From positions 176,869,956-176,933,955 of the forward strand of contig CM054113.1 in assembly GCA_028673005.1 (NCBI GenBank): a stretch of 64,000 nucleotides of DNA. Reading direction: 5' to 3'. The translations under genes and the position numbers were made by a program. The stretch's first letter is position 1, and the number at the start of each line of letters is the position of its first letter. Of the stretch, positions 1 to 12,240 are shown piece by piece. Under the pieces are notes generated by a model that ran no database searches, was not told where the DNA came from, and saw only the letters and a program-made list of their open reading frames with translations. This DNA is from Tanypteryx hageni (lineage: Eukaryota; Arthropoda; Insecta; Odonata; Petaluridae).

Positions 1-2290
1 CTTTTTGCACCCTCCGTGTAACAGTTGCATGTCTCTTTTTAAGACCTAGGGTTAGGGGCGAGGAGGAGTGGGGGGAAAAAGGGGCGAAATGCCAAAAGTT
101 TCGGGAAGAAGAGCATGGAGGAGGACCCTAAGAACCGTCGCGCGTCTTTTTTTCGGAGACTGAGTCGGGGACCAGGGTTCGGCGGAGGATGGAAGGTGTG
201 GAGGAGGGAGGGAGATTGGTAGATTGAGTTTTGAACGCAGAATATATATATAGAGAGAGGGAGAGGGAGGTCGGTGGTGCGGGGATGGGGGTTTGTAAGG
301 AATAAGAGTACGAGAGACGTGCAGTGGGAAAGGGAGACGTAAAAGGAGGAACTGTGAAACTTCGCTGGCAAAGTTTTGGCAACTTCATCTGTAAAGATGG
401 GGAGGAGGCTACTTTGCTCTCGCCTATTTTCTCCCAAGAAGCGTCGTGCGAGGCACTTGGTGACTTTCTTTATGTTTGTTACGGTTTAATTCCACTTGGA
501 TTGTTATTAATCATCCGCTAAACAGCTGTATGATTTTTGAGGACTATTTTTGTGCGGAAATATTCACATTGCAAACCTAAGTAGCTTGCGGTTAATGCAC
601 GCGCATGTGAACCAAAAGCGCAAATAAAAATAAATTTTTCGGAGGATCAATTTTTTGAAAGTAAACACGGCAGTCAGTGAATCTACTCAATATATCGGTA
701 CACGTTGATAGACATTTAGTATGTAGTGGCCAGCTAATCGCATTATATTAAATCGATTTACCGGATTAGAGTCAGTTACGATATCAGATATAACCACATT
801 TAGCGGACGCTTAACAGTTTATCGATACCATGTTAACCGGTAAAAAAATTATTTCTACTTATCTTCGGAAATGATTGAATTTAGGATAATATGACGCATT
901 CAAATGACAATATTCTCCACCTTTTACACCAATAGGCGATCAATAGTGAAAATATTAATGTCTTTGTGTCCGGTACAGCGATAAATAAGCAAACATTTTA
1001 ATATTCAGCGCAAACTTTAGCCTGCGCGGTAATATTCCACACAGAGCGTGATGACAAATTTATCCCTGCGATTTTTACGAAACAAAATCCAATCTTCAAC
1101 TACGCGTGGAGCCTCACTTTTCTTCTCAAAATGCTACGAAGGACGCGAGAAATATATTCTCCGAGTTCCGCATAGCAAGCCTCCCCGTTCTCAAAAATTA
1201 ATCATGCAGGAGATGGAGGAATATTTTTTCGAGAAAAATGAACGAAATAACCGCAGAAAAGGAGTAAAAGGATTTCGCCCACGGGGAAATTGGGAATGCG
1301 AGAGTAGAAAATGAGAGCAATAATAAGCTATCTTCATGAAACCTTGACATTTCATCTCCGTATCTTTCCTTCCTTTCTTTCCTCGACGCCTTGCCTACTA
1401 TTCAAGAGGAGGTAATCTAACTTTGCGTCCATTCCTTTCTGTTTGCACACATCTTAGAACTTCAATATATTAGGCCAGGGTGGTGCATTCGAAGGCGATG
1501 GGAGTGGTGTGGGGAGGGAGGGATTGGCAGCAATATGGATAAGCTGCCTAATTTTTACCTGTCGATTATTTCGAAGTTTGATTCTCTCCGACGTAGGAGA
1601 TTGAAAATATATTCAGTACTGCAGCGAACATTCTTCTCCATCTTTTTTAATAGCCGCGATATTATTTGCCTATTACTTAAGTAGATACATGAGGTTGTAA
1701 CAATTTACATTTATGGAAGTAACTTTAATAGACTTTTAGAATCCACGGAGCATAATAAGTACGGCATGATTAACATTTATTTTCTAATATTCATCAAATG
1801 TTTACAGTGAACCATGAATTTGTTTAATTACGTTGCTATTCTCAATTAACGCTTAGCGGTTGAACTATTTTGATTGTGACCATAAAACAATTTATTCACT
1901 GCATTTAATTCAGGAGCAATTCCAAATTTAATGAACGGGAATGGGAGTAACAGATTTTTTTGCATGTAAAAATAGGTTAGTTATGAAATCTCCCTTCGTT
2001 TATGTAAACCATTTTGTCCCCTTCCTTCCTTTCCTCCCTCTAGCTCCCTTCTCCACTTTTGCCTCTAAGTTCCTTCGCTCCTTTGAGAATGTCTTTTAAA
2101 TGTCGGCATAGGGAATGATTGATACAAAGACTTATGGGAAATCCGGGCAGTTCACCATGCAATCACTCAAACTTTCCTACCAGTCCTGTTTACCCACTCT
2201 TGGCCATGAAGCACGCCACGTAAACACACAGAAAACGAAGTTGAGGTGATATATCCCGCATTACTGGGATAATTTTCTGCTACAAGTAAG
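1..2290. other. No gene recognised; unique AT-rich DNA
   Basis: The first ~330 bases are purine-rich on the plus strand (GGGAGG/GAGAGG tracts) and give only low-complexity reading frames. From 530 onward the sequence is AT-rich and non-repetitive. Several frames of 60-130 codons exist but have biased composition and no family motif. I see no splice-bounded exon, RNA gene or transposon end. Confidence 0.6.
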
Positions 2291-2690
2291 ATGTATACAA
2301 GTACATATAGTATTGAAGATTGTCATCATGCTGACCTCAACTCAACGGAATTTTCGAACAGTTCAAATCCGTCTGGTCTATCTCCACATCCATTAACTTT
2401 AGAAATTGGATTTCCAGCAATACTAATGAGAAATCAAATTCCAAACATGGGATTGTGTAATAGGACACGGCTCCTGGTAAAGTCAATACATAAGAACATC
2501 AAAGAGGCAGTCACATTTGCCTGTACTAGTATTTATACTACATTTTGGTGAATTGCATCTCCTGCCACTCACCACTTTAGTGAATTGCAGGATAACATGT
2601 AGATGTAACATTGTTGTCGTCAGACTGTGGCTTACCATTCCATTTGAAAAAAAGTCAATTTCCGGCATGACCAGCTTTTGCATAAACTAC
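2291..2690 (+). pseudogene. Helitron/PIF1-type helicase C-terminal fragment
   Basis: The frame from 2291 to 2551 carries the C-terminal signature of Helitron replicative helicases. A TEFSNSSNPSGLSPH segment is followed by a hydrophobic LTLEIGFPAILMRN strand, then the block GLCNRTRLLVKSIHKN, which matches the family's LCNGTRL...KLH pattern. After the stop at 2549-2551 the next family block (PFEFKRLQFP) seems to survive, frameshifted, near 2639-2670. The helicase would unwind DNA during rolling-circle transposition. Only about 100 codons remain, with no Rep nuclease domain and no Walker A motif visible upstream, so this is a dead fragment. A host PIF1 helicase is less likely because of the NSSNPSGLSPH block. 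No Helitron end was found nearby. Confidence 0.6.
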
Positions 2691-3085
2691 AAATAAATAA
2701 CAGGGTCATACTCAGGAAAAAGTTGGGCTCTTCATAACGAGGACAGTATTTTTCTATGGGGAAGTGTATCTTTTTTAAGAGTACGTTGTTTCAATAATTT
2801 GAAAGTGACAAAAGCTGATGGACAACCAACGATCAGGAATATTGTTGATAGAGAAATTTTTTATAGCAAAAAAATAAATGTTATTCCCTGTTCGTAAATA
2901 CATTTGTGAGTTAAAATCCTACCACTGTTCATCCATATTACAGTGTAAAATCTCTAACGTTTCTCGAAATTTCTCGCAGTGGGGCTGCAAGTTCACTCCT
3001 AGTTTTATTGAAAATGCAATTCTAAAAAGTTGCGATCACATCTGCTGACTTCAAATTTTCAAATTTAACAATGTGTCTTAAAATT
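2691..3085. other. No gene recognised; AT-rich spacer
   Basis: AT-rich sequence lies between the helicase scrap and the reverse transcriptase remnant. No motif or repeat was recognised. Confidence 0.5.
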
Positions 3086-3087
3086 TA

Positions 3088-4330
3088 TGTTCAGGAGCAT
3101 GCATACATAATGAAAAAACAACAATACTATGAAAAGGTCAATATCATGTTAGAAGAAGGATCCTACACAAAAACCCCCAAAAATCCCTTAAACAAGATTA
3201 ACACAGACACAAAAAACACCTTAAAAACTTGACCCTCAATAATTACGAAAAAACTCCATACCCAACTTCACATCTCAAACCCCATAATCCCTAATATGTA
3301 CTGCCTCCCAAAAATGCATAAAAAAGATATCCTTCTCAGACCCATTGTCTCTGCCATCAACTCTCCAACATACAAAATTTCCCAATGGCTAAATGAGCAT
3401 TTCAAACAATAGCCTCTTACTCAAGAATCGCTAATTAAAAATAACACCCACTTCATCAACGAAGTCAAAAACCTAACTCTCAAAGACACTGAAATTCTTG
3501 TGTCGTTCGACGTTGTGTCTCTTTTTTCCCAGCCTACCAATAGATGAAACATTAAATTTCCTTGAATCTCGGCTCAAATAACAAAACCTTCCACAAAAAA
3601 TAGTCGATGAATACATCATATTGACACGCCTTTCCATGAAACAAAATTTCTTCCAAATAAACAACAACATATGCCAGCAAAACCATTGCACAACAATGAG
3701 AAATTCTCTGCCACCATTCCTTTCAAATTTATTAATGGTCCATTTCGAAAAACAGTGCAAAACCGCATTCACTTACTTCCCCAAAACTTGGCTTAGATAT
3801 GTTGACGACATCTTTGCGGTTTTTGACACATCTAAATACAATATCACTAATTTCCTTCAAGAACTAAACGACCAATACGACTCGATTAACTTCACATTCG
3901 GAAAAGAAGAAGAAAACACACTACCCTTCTTAGACTTATTATTAACAAGACACAGCAACAAGTTAAAATTCTAAATTTACCGAGAACCAACTATACAGAT
4001 AGATATATCTCATCCGATTCCAACCATCACATCTCACATAAATTGACCCCTTTTCATTCCATGATAAATCCACTCCTTCACGTGTCTCTCTCCTCATCAG
4101 ATTACCGTTAAGAACTCACACACATTAAGAACTGTGCAACAGTCAACGGATACGACATAGAAACAATTGAAAACATTCTACGTAAATATAAACATACTCC
4201 ACGTAAAAACTCACACAACACTAATTGACTCTTCCCTCAAAGACTCCAAATACATAAAAATCCCCTTCGCTCTCGGGCTCACCAACAAACTACACAACAT
4301 CTCAAAATTCAATTTTAAGACAGTATTAGT
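3088..4330 (+). pseudogene. Penelope-like element reverse transcriptase remnant
   Basis: A degraded plus-strand reading frame has Penelope-like element (PLE) reverse transcriptase blocks in the right order. LPKMHK and LRPIVSAINSPTYKI lie around 3310-3390. LVSFDVVSLF, with the first catalytic aspartate, is near 3497-3525. An open stretch at 3621-3974 contains RYVDDIFAVF (about 3794-3826) with the YVDD box intact, followed by LPFLDLLLTR. Further downstream come a Y-R-x-P-T block, HPIPT/ISHKLTPFHSMI, and an IPFALGLTNKL segment (4257-4300) typical of the PLE region after the palm. The C-terminal GIY-YIG endonuclease is absent: the frame runs directly into pogo-type transposase sequence at about 4333. 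Several stops and frameshifts show it is inactive. The mobile element class is retrotransposon, not virus. Confidence 0.82.
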
Positions 4331-4332
4331 TA

Positions 4333-5566
4333 ATGAAAACGTACAAAAGTGTCAGCGAGGAAGTAAGTGTACAAAACGAATCAGAACACATCTGGAATAT
4401 GGATGAAAGTGGGTTTCCCTTAAACAATATTCCCTCCAACGTTGTCGCTGAGAAAGGAACAAGAGAGGTTGTTAAGTTGACAAAGTTAGAGATAGGTTAC
4501 ATTTTCTTTATGCTACAGTGCTACTGGAGTTTTCATCCCGCCTTTTGTGATTTTTATTGGAGTGAGATATCAGGAGATCTACAAAGAAAACTTACCGGCT
4601 GGGTCCGCTGTTCAGATGACTGACTCCAGATACATTAACGAAGTCGTCTTCCTACTTTGGCTGAAACACTTTCAGAAGCACAAAACCCCTGTAAAATGTG
4701 TCTTGATTCTGGATGGGCACAATGCTCACTGCTCACTCCCAGCCTTAGAATACTGTCGGGAAAAATACATAGAAATGTTTTGTTAACCACCACATACTAC
4801 GCACGCTCTACAGCCCCTGGACCGTACGGTGTTTAAATCACTAAAGTTATTCTACCACAGTGAGTTGACCAACTTCATTCATAATCATCCAACTTCTGCA
4901 ATTACTAGACATCACTTTGGAAAAATCTTCGGTGCAGCCTGAAACAAAGCTGCTACAGTAGGGAATTCCGTAAAAGGGTTTGAATATATTGGCATCTATC
5001 CGTAAAACCCTGACGCTATACCAAATCACAAGTTTCTTCCTTCGTTGCACTACCAGAACGGTTCTTCTGAAGCTCAGTTCGGAAATCCGGCTACTACTAA
5101 ACATTCCATCTCAAAATAGGTCGAGTATCCAAAGTCTTCAATAGAAAAAAATCTCCTTTCAGCGATGCAATCTCCACTCCAAAGAAACGTGTCACAGAAT
5201 AAGCCTAAGCGTCCACTGAAGCATACTTCAAAACATTTTACTTCAGAACTAAATATACAGGATACGCTGGCCAAACGGGCACTTCAAATGGAAAAACAAA
5301 AGGAAAAAGTCAACAAACAGAAGAAATAGATGTTTCATCTGGACTCGCACACTTATTTCAACGAAGATGAGCCATCACAACTGCCGTCCGCCGGGAAGAT
5401 AGAGGAGGAAAATGTGCCTTGCTCTTTCATTGGTGCCTTGTATTTTTCAGACACATCTAAAAAAATGGGGGACTGGATTAGATGCCCAAAATGTTGCAAG
5501 TGGTATCACGAAATATATGTGGGTGATGTTGGAAAGAAACAATTCACCTGTGGAAAGTGCTTGTAA
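4333..5566 (+). pseudogene. pogo/Tigger-type DDE transposase with zinc-binding tail
   Basis: This encodes the catalytic half of a Tc1/mariner-superfamily pogo-like transposase (DDE_1 domain), the enzyme that cuts and pastes its own DNA. WNMDESGFPLNN (about 4390-4425) holds the first catalytic Asp and VVAEKGTREVVKLT follows. After a frameshift near 4560, VLILDGHNAHCS (about 4702-4740) holds the second Asp and its typical GHxxH context. A frameshifted LPPHTTHALQPLDRTVFK-like block then lies at 4785-4835. The C-terminus is lysine-rich and ends at 5480-5564 in a C-x2-C...W-YH...C-x2-C zinc-binding motif (RCPKCCKWYHE...FTCGKC), as seen in PHD-like tails of some arthropod pogo relatives. The N-terminal helix-turn-helix DNA-binding half is missing, and several stops occur between 4940 and 5330. 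Confidence 0.8.
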
Positions 5567-5755
5567 ATTTGTAGAAGAGACAAAAAGATGTACGAAATAG
5601 CCCCTTACAAGAGCGGAATAGCCCCATAATTAAAAAAACTGTTTTCTACATGTTTTCTGTTTTTTCTTTGTTTTCTTTGTATTATTATGATCCGACGATT
5701 ATACATGATTTTATAGCTTCCAATTTGAAATGAGCGAAATAGCCCCACCCTACCC
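5567..5755 (+). mobile_element. 3' flank and probable terminal repeat of the pogo-like element
   Basis: The sequence after the transposase stop repeats GAAATAGCCCC three times (near 5595, 5617 and 5736) and ends in AGCCCCACCCTACCC, followed by TA at 5756-5757. Read on the minus strand this resembles a G-rich terminal inverted repeat of the CAGTAGGGTGGGGC kind next to the TA target. The 5' end of the element is missing, so the end cannot be confirmed by pairing. Confidence 0.4.
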
Positions 5756-5809
5756 TAATTACTTTAATAAACTTATATATACTCGTATCTCGTTAAATGG
5801 CCTCCGTCA

Positions 5810-6160
5810 AGCAACAATGAAATACCAAATTTTAATCTACCTAGCTCTTATATGATCTTTAAGGTATAGATTACAAAATTTATTCGAATAAAGGACAACA
5901 TTTATTACAAAATAGAAATTCTAGAAAATCCCGAGCATAATATCGCATATTTTGTTTACATCAATCTCTAAGACGGTTACCTCGGCAAACAACAATTAAA
6001 ATCCATGTTTTTCTATCCCACGCCCTGTGATCTGTGAGGTATAGATTAAAAAATTTATTTGGATAGAGAAGAACATTTACTACAAGATAATACTCAAGAC
6101 CATATAATTACGACTTATAGATTCGGGGATAAAAATTCGAGAATAGCCTAATGTTTCGAT
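5810..6160. repeat. Tandem duplication, two ~175-bp units
   Basis: The block beginning GGTATAGATTA at 5863 recurs at 6038, 175 bp later, together with the following AAATTTATT...GGA(C/T)A...AACATTTA(T/C)TACAA stretch. Upstream parts of both units share CTC(G/C)G(T/C)...CAACAAT. The copies are diverged but collinear. No coding potential was seen. Confidence 0.5.
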
Positions 6161-8110
6161 ACCTTTTTTGAAATCTCTGTGTATTCCATTTATCGAGTAT
6201 ACTTTTCCATCTTGTTCTTTTTCGAAAGTCTTATGGAAAAAAATCACGGAACGGGGATGGTAATTTCATCACGTAATTATGTCATCCATGAGTTGTTATT
6301 GCCGCCGATCATCCTTTCTCTCTCTACTTTGTAATTTGCTTCATAGAAGTTATACGTTTTTATCACACCTCAGAATTCCGTTTATTCTTGGTGATGGATG
6401 ATCTTTTATCCTATAGCCCACTTGAGTTGCTTATGAAGATTTGGGTTTTGTTTAAAAAATACTCGCATGGTTGTTAAAATAAAGATGCGTTTTGTTACCT
6501 TTGATGTGCATTTGTTTTATAGGCATGCTGATTCATGTTGTATATTATATATGCATGTATTTATAGCAAAAAATCAGCATGCCGACATACACATCTACGT
6601 GCATTGCACACACATATAACACACTTCAGCGACCCCTAAGGCATGAAACGACACGGATGCAGCCAACACCACCGTTGTAAACCATTCAGCGGTGCAAATA
6701 CGGTTCGGGTCCTTCTACTGAGAAGGAAGATCACACAGCAGCATAACATAATACTAATACATGTACACGTATACAACGCAAATACGCACAAATACAAACA
6801 TATGTAATTATGTAGTACACACTCATATATAATCCTTACAACTCGGGACGAGAGGGCTGAAATAGATTGGGGCGTAACTAGTGGATTCTTCACCGGGACG
6901 CCAATGTAACGTCGAAGTTGTGAGGAGAAAGATAAAATGGTTGGCGTCGGCCGGTGTGTGAATAACCAGTGATCTCATCAATGGAAGAAAGAGTCCATTA
7001 AAAGACTTCAGTTCCTCTAGCCCGAGAAAGTTTATCCCGCTCGGGTTTCTCCTCCACGTCTAAGATCGTAATGGAATTTGAGTGGTTAGGTGGAACAATA
7101 TCGTCCAATCAGCCGGCTGTTGAATGTGAGGGAGACGAGAAGGAGGAGGCGTTTATTTTTTCTTCGGCAAGAGTAAGAAAAAAATATAAGGGAGCATGTC
7201 TCGGAAAGACCACTTCTTAAGTTGGGAAGGCGGGAGAGGGGGAGGGCGAGTGTGGACGTTCGGGTAAATAATTAAACAAAATTAAAACGCGGACAGCACG
7301 TCCGAATTTGTTTATAGTAGCGAGGTATTTAGCAACTCGGATATCTCGCTTCGTTTCGAGTGGAGTATCAGTGGTTGGACAATCAACTCGATTAGCGGAA
7401 CGAAACTTTTATGAAAGTTTTACCGTGGAATGGAACGCTCGCCTGATTGTCATTTTTATTTTTTCTAATCGCGCCGTCCTCGCCAAGTTCATAGACACCG
7501 AGCTTAAAATTAATCAGAGCCGAACGAGCTTTATTGTCACGTGATTTATTTATTTTTTGTTTCGATATAATTTTAAGTTCTGCGGATTCGGAAGTTGAGT
7601 TAATAATGCAGGTCATGAATTATTTATTTGTGGAGAGCGGTAATTTATCGGGAGAATAAAAATAATTTTGACTGAGTAAATTTAAGTTAAATAGTTCCTG
7701 AATATTAAGAAATCATTAATTATTTTCACTGGAATGCTAAAAGTTTAAAAGTATTAATATATTATAAATAGTTTCACCGAATAATTAGTTCGAATGTTCA
7801 TGTAGTCACAATCCAATTCGTCATTCTACCGAGAATATATTTTAGGTACGTGTTGTTTTTAGAATAATTATGGAATTGAAATTACTAGTGATTTCTTGGA
7901 TAAGTCTTTTGCTAGAGCATATATAAAACTTATTATAAACTTTGCTTCATCGAATTTACTTAAACTTGGAAGAATAATTTAATGTTCGTAAGTCGGGTAC
8001 CTCAGTCATACAATTCAGTTTTCAGTGGTTTTGCGAAATAATAATAATTTTATTGAGTGACTTTTAAGTATGATCTGCGTTAACCAGCCTTTGTGAAGTA
8101 AAGAAAACGT
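6161..8110. other. No gene recognised; unique DNA
   Basis: Mostly unique AT-rich sequence. A perfect 12-bp inverted repeat (GGCATGCTGATT at 6522-6533, AATCAGCATGCC at 6572-6583) brackets a TATA-rich centre. The segment 6880-7340 is less AT-rich and contains many CGG/CGA trinucleotides, but I find no supportable exon. Frames at 7308-7544 and 6636-6893 match nothing I know. Confidence 0.5.
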
Positions 8111-8124
8111 ATTATGAATGTTGA

Positions 8125-9885
8125 TTTGAAAAATCTGACGTGGCCACCACATAACCTTCTCCATACCTGTAATATTTCTAAAAATTCCAAATAGGTTAAA
8201 TGATGAAGAATATTTTAAGGAAGTGCAAGAAAAATTTAGACTACAAAGAACAGAAATAGACTCATACCGTAGCCTTCTGTTAGTGGATATAGCAAAGAAT
8301 CTCCAACAATTAAGAAAATAAAAAGAAACGTTACTAAGATGTAACTAAGCGTCAATTATTAACAATAGTCGCCGGTAGGTGGTGGCAGCTAAAAAATTCG
8401 TTTTACAAATATCTCTTAAACGATGCACTACATGGGAAAATGTTTCAACCAAAAGTTGTAGAAAATTAAATTGCTACAACATTTATTCCAATATGTTTTT
8501 AGAATAATGAAATATTAAAGCACATATTTCAAAAAAACGGATGTGACAAGAGTAAACACCCACTTCTGGTTGACCGATCTTTACGAAAAACTAATGTTTG
8601 TGTGACTGTCATAAAAATGTTAAATATAAAATTTCGGGTTGACCTGATTAATAGTGTTTGAGTTAGAGCACCCACAAAAACTGTCTCACACATACACACA
8701 CACGCGCACGCGCACACGCACACACACACAGACATCATCGAGAAAATGGTCAAAACGTGTTCAGGGGACCCCAGAACGTGTATTTCCGTTGAAATCTCGA
8801 AGTCGATTTTTTCATTAAATCAACACTTTTCCCCTATACTACTTATAGAGAAAGTAAGAATATGATGTGGCCACCACATGACTTTCTCCATACCTGTAAT
8901 ATTTCCAATAATTCCAAATAGGTTACATAATAGACTATATTTTAAGAAACTGCGATAAAATTTATCTTTGCAAAGAACAGAAATAAACTCAAACCATAGC
9001 CTTTTGAGATTAAATATAGCCAGGAATATCCGGTAGGTAGTGGCATTTAAAAATTAGTTTTTAAAATATCTCATAAACAATGCATTACATGGGAAGATGT
9101 TTCAAACACAGGTTATAGAAAATTAAATTTCCTATAACATTTATTCCAATATTTTTTTACATTAATCAAATATTAAAGCAAATATTAAAAAATCTGAATT
9201 GGCCACCATATGACTTTCTCCATATCTGTAATATTTCTAAAAATTCCAAATAGGTTACATAATAATAAATATTTTAAGAAACTGCGAGAAAATTTTAGAC
9301 TTTACAAATAACAGAAATAAACTCAAACCATAGCCTTCTGATATTGGATATAGCCACAAAGATCCAACAATTAATAAAAGAAAAAGGAGCGTTACTAAGA
9401 CGTAACTAAGCGCCAATTGCTAACTATAGTCTTCGGTAGGTGGCGTGGTGATGGCAGCTAAAAATATAAGATATCTCTTAAACAATGAATTATATGGGGA
9501 AATGTTTCTAACAAAGGTTGTAGAAAATTAAATTTCATACAGCTTTTATACCAGTACATTTTTACATATATCAAATATTAAAGCAAATAATTCACATGAA
9601 TGGATAAGTGACAAGAGTAAATACCCACTTCCAGTTAACCGATTTTTATCAAAAACTAATTAGTTCTTGTAACTTTTATGAAAATCTAAAACATAAAATG
9701 TCGCGTTGACCTGATTAATATTTTTTGAGTTAGAGCACCCACAAAAAAGCTATTACATACACACAGACATCATCGAGAAAATGGTCAAAACGTGTTCAGG
9801 GGACCTCAAAACGTGTATTTCCGTTGAAATCTCGAAGTCGATTTTTTTTCATGAAATCAATACTTTCCCCTGCACTACTTATGGA
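8125..9885 (+). repeat. Repeat family B, three tandem partial units
   Basis: A ~700-bp repeat unit starts at a near-palindromic TGTGGCCACCACAT motif. Starts are at 8140, 8867 and 9199. The unit continues with a CTTTCTCCATA(C)CTGTAATATTTCTAAAA stretch and ends at ...TTTCCCCTATACTACTTAT. The second unit is truncated at ~332 bp. Shared blocks include a CACCCACTT motif (8556-8566 and 9624), a GAGTTAGAGCACCCACAAAAA block (8660 and 9730), and a CGAGAAAATGGTCAAAACG block (8739 and 9774). The same family is inverted at 14255-14955 and 38365-39110. No protein motif was found. It may be a tandemly arranged non-autonomous transposon. Confidence 0.75.
8685..8731 (+). repeat. (CA)n/(CG)n microsatellite inside family B
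   Basis: An alternating CACACA/CGCGCA tract within the family B unit. Other copies have only a short ACACACAGAC at the same place, so it is a local expansion. Confidence 0.8.
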
Positions 9886-10231
9886 GATGGGAGGAAGAGT
9901 TAACGATTATAAATGTTGGTTTAAATTAAAGAATTGTTATAGAAGTTTTCTTATTTTACCTTCTGAGATATTTTTCACATTATTCATTTTCAATGTTAAT
10001 GAAAAGCATATTTCGCTGTCTACTAGGTTTAGAGAATATGCAGAAAACAAAAATGGTTTTAGAGAATGAAAGCACTTAAAATTGCACATTAAAACTGTCT
10101 TCCAGTTACCTTTTGAAACAATTAGCCAGATTTATAGTTTTTTGGTGATTGCCCTTCTTTGAATAACCTTCGTGTTTCTTTCTTTCATAATATAATTTAT
10201 ATTAGGTATATATTATTTATTTTATTTAATA
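9886..10231. other. No gene recognised; spacer before Helitron end
   Basis: AT-rich spacer with no recognisable motif. It ends with the A that becomes the T flanking the Helitron 3' terminus on the minus strand. Confidence 0.5.
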
Positions 10232-10607
10232 CTAGCGTAATTGCTCGGGCTTTGCCCCGAGTTTAGAATTTTTCATGCACATTATCACTCGGTAATATTT
10301 TCATTCAAACTCAAGGTACTCTCAAGGTAGGCGACTAATATTCCCCTTTAATTAAATATAGACTCAAATTCGATACCTCACTCTCCCCCAAGAAATCAAA
10401 GTTCTGACACTGAGGTGCATATCCTCAACGTCTCTTTTGTATCTATACCAAGTTTTAAGTCTCTACGTTTCTTGGTTAAACATTGATATTGGTGGAGGAT
10501 TCATCAAAATCGGTAAATTGGTTGCTGAAATATCTTCAAGAGTGCTTTTCGTCAAATTCGCCGTAGTATAGTCGTATACTAATGTATTTACTTTGATATA
10601 AGAAAAT

Positions 10608-10691
10608 TATATATATATGTATATGTACGATATATATATAGGTATGTTGATATATGTGAATATATAAACAAATATATATATATATATATAC
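10608..10691. repeat. (TA)n-rich tract in the Helitron
   Basis: An interrupted alternating TA tract within the Helitron, about 80 bp. It is likely microsatellite expansion. Confidence 0.8.
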
Positions 10692-11049
10692 ATAATGTTA
10701 AAAAAGTTATTAACTATGAAGAATATTATATGGAAATATTATTTAGTGAATTATTGTTTGGTAAAAAGGAAAATATTTATTTGTACGTGTTGAGTGTGTT
10801 ATTATTAAGAAATTAAAGACCGGAACCAAAAGGAAAATTGGCACCTACAGACGAGCCTATGGCTCTGTAGGACCAGATCAAGTTTCCTCCCTGAAATTTG
10901 TAATGATTTCTTTTGTAATTTGTAATAATTTATCAGTACTTAATCCAACTTATGTAAATGTCTTCTTCTTCAATGCCAAAAAATTCTTCTTCTTATAGTA
11001 TGATAGATTTTTAAATCCGTTCTAAACACGTTCATTTAATTTTTCCATT

Positions 11050-12240
11050 CTATAACCGCCTTACAAACGAAATTTCTTATTGAAATCAGTTCAATCAATA
11101 CCTTCGAAATTTATAGTTGCAGAAAAATTCTAACCTTGATGTTGTGGTGATCCTGTTTAGTCGACCCGGTTATTTATATGTAGATTATATATACCATAAT
11201 TGGTTAAAATCCATGCGGACAGCTCTCTAGAAATACGTGTGAATGACTTATTATTTTACCTTTAATTGTGGTAGCCCTGCTCCTAAGCTCAGCTTTAAAA
11301 ATCTTGATTTCATTATGGTATTTTGTAAAAATCTTATATATAAAATTTAGTTGACATCTGTTCTGCCAATTCTTTCCAAATCCATAGTTACTGAAAGAGT
11401 TCAATTTGTAATTGTGGCACCTCTGTTTATTTGATTTCGTCCAAATATGCTTCTATGGTTTAAATATGTGTTCATAATAAATATTATAATTTGGTTAAAA
11501 TTGATGCGGGCAGTTCAACACAAATACTTTTATTGTGGCAGCCCTGATTTCTATATATACTCTACAAATCTTGATTTTTTTTATGTTGCACAACTTCTTC
11601 ATACACCATTTAGTTGAAATTGGTTATGCCAATTCCTTTCAAATTCATAATTACCGAAAAATTTAACATTGCAATTGTGTCACCCCTACTTAATTAATAA
11701 GGTCGAAATATGCAATTTTATCATGAATTTATGTGGAGGTTTTATTTACCAAATTTGGTTGAAATCGGTTCCGCCAATTCCTTCCAAAAGCATAACTACC
11801 GAAAAAAGTTATTTCGCAATTGTGGCACCCCTGCTTGGACGACCCTGCCCAAAGATGTCATTTGGTCATGAATTTGTGTATAGATTCTATCTACGAAATT
11901 TGGCTGAAGTCGTTTTCGCCAATTCCTTCCAAAAGCATAATTACCGGAAAGTTTATTTCGCATTTGTGGCACCCCTGCTTGGTCGATCCGGTCCAAATAT
12001 GTCATTTTGGTCATGAATTTGTGTATAGATTCTATCTACGAAATTTGGCTGAAGTCGTTTTCGCCAATTCCTTCCAAAAGCATAATTACCGGAAAGTTTA
12101 TTTTGCATTTGTGGCACCCCTGCTTGGTCGATCCGGTCCAAATATGTCATTTTGGTCATGTATTAGTGTATAGATTCTACGTACCTACCAAATTTGGTTG
12201 AAATCGCTTCAGCCAGTTCCTCCCTGATATATGCGTATGT
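11050..12240 (-). repeat. 145-bp minisatellite, about eight units, inside the Helitron
   Basis: A block containing TGCCAATTCCTTCCAAAAGCATAA (positions of its core GCCAATTCC: about 11628, 11773, 11918, 12063) recurs at exactly 145-bp spacing four times. More diverged units lie near 11089, 11213, 11364, 11500 (partly deleted) and 12207. Each unit also holds a GTGGCACCCCTGCTT block and a TCATGAATTTGTGTA block. The two units at 11876 and 12021 are almost identical, so the array has homogenised recently. Internal tandem arrays are common in Helitrons. Open frames across it arise from repetition and match no family. Confidence 0.85.

Noticed and set aside
6522..6583. 12-bp inverted repeat as a transposon
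   Set aside because: Only 12 bp, with no target duplication and no second copy in the window; could be chance.
11669..12173. 115-117 codon frames in both directions
   Set aside because: They are produced by the 145-bp minisatellite and read the same repeats in several frames.
11050..12240. Regularly spaced repeats resembling an array such as CRISPR
   Set aside because: The 145-bp units are contiguous, with no short repeat/spacer alternation, and they lie inside a Helitron in eukaryotic DNA.
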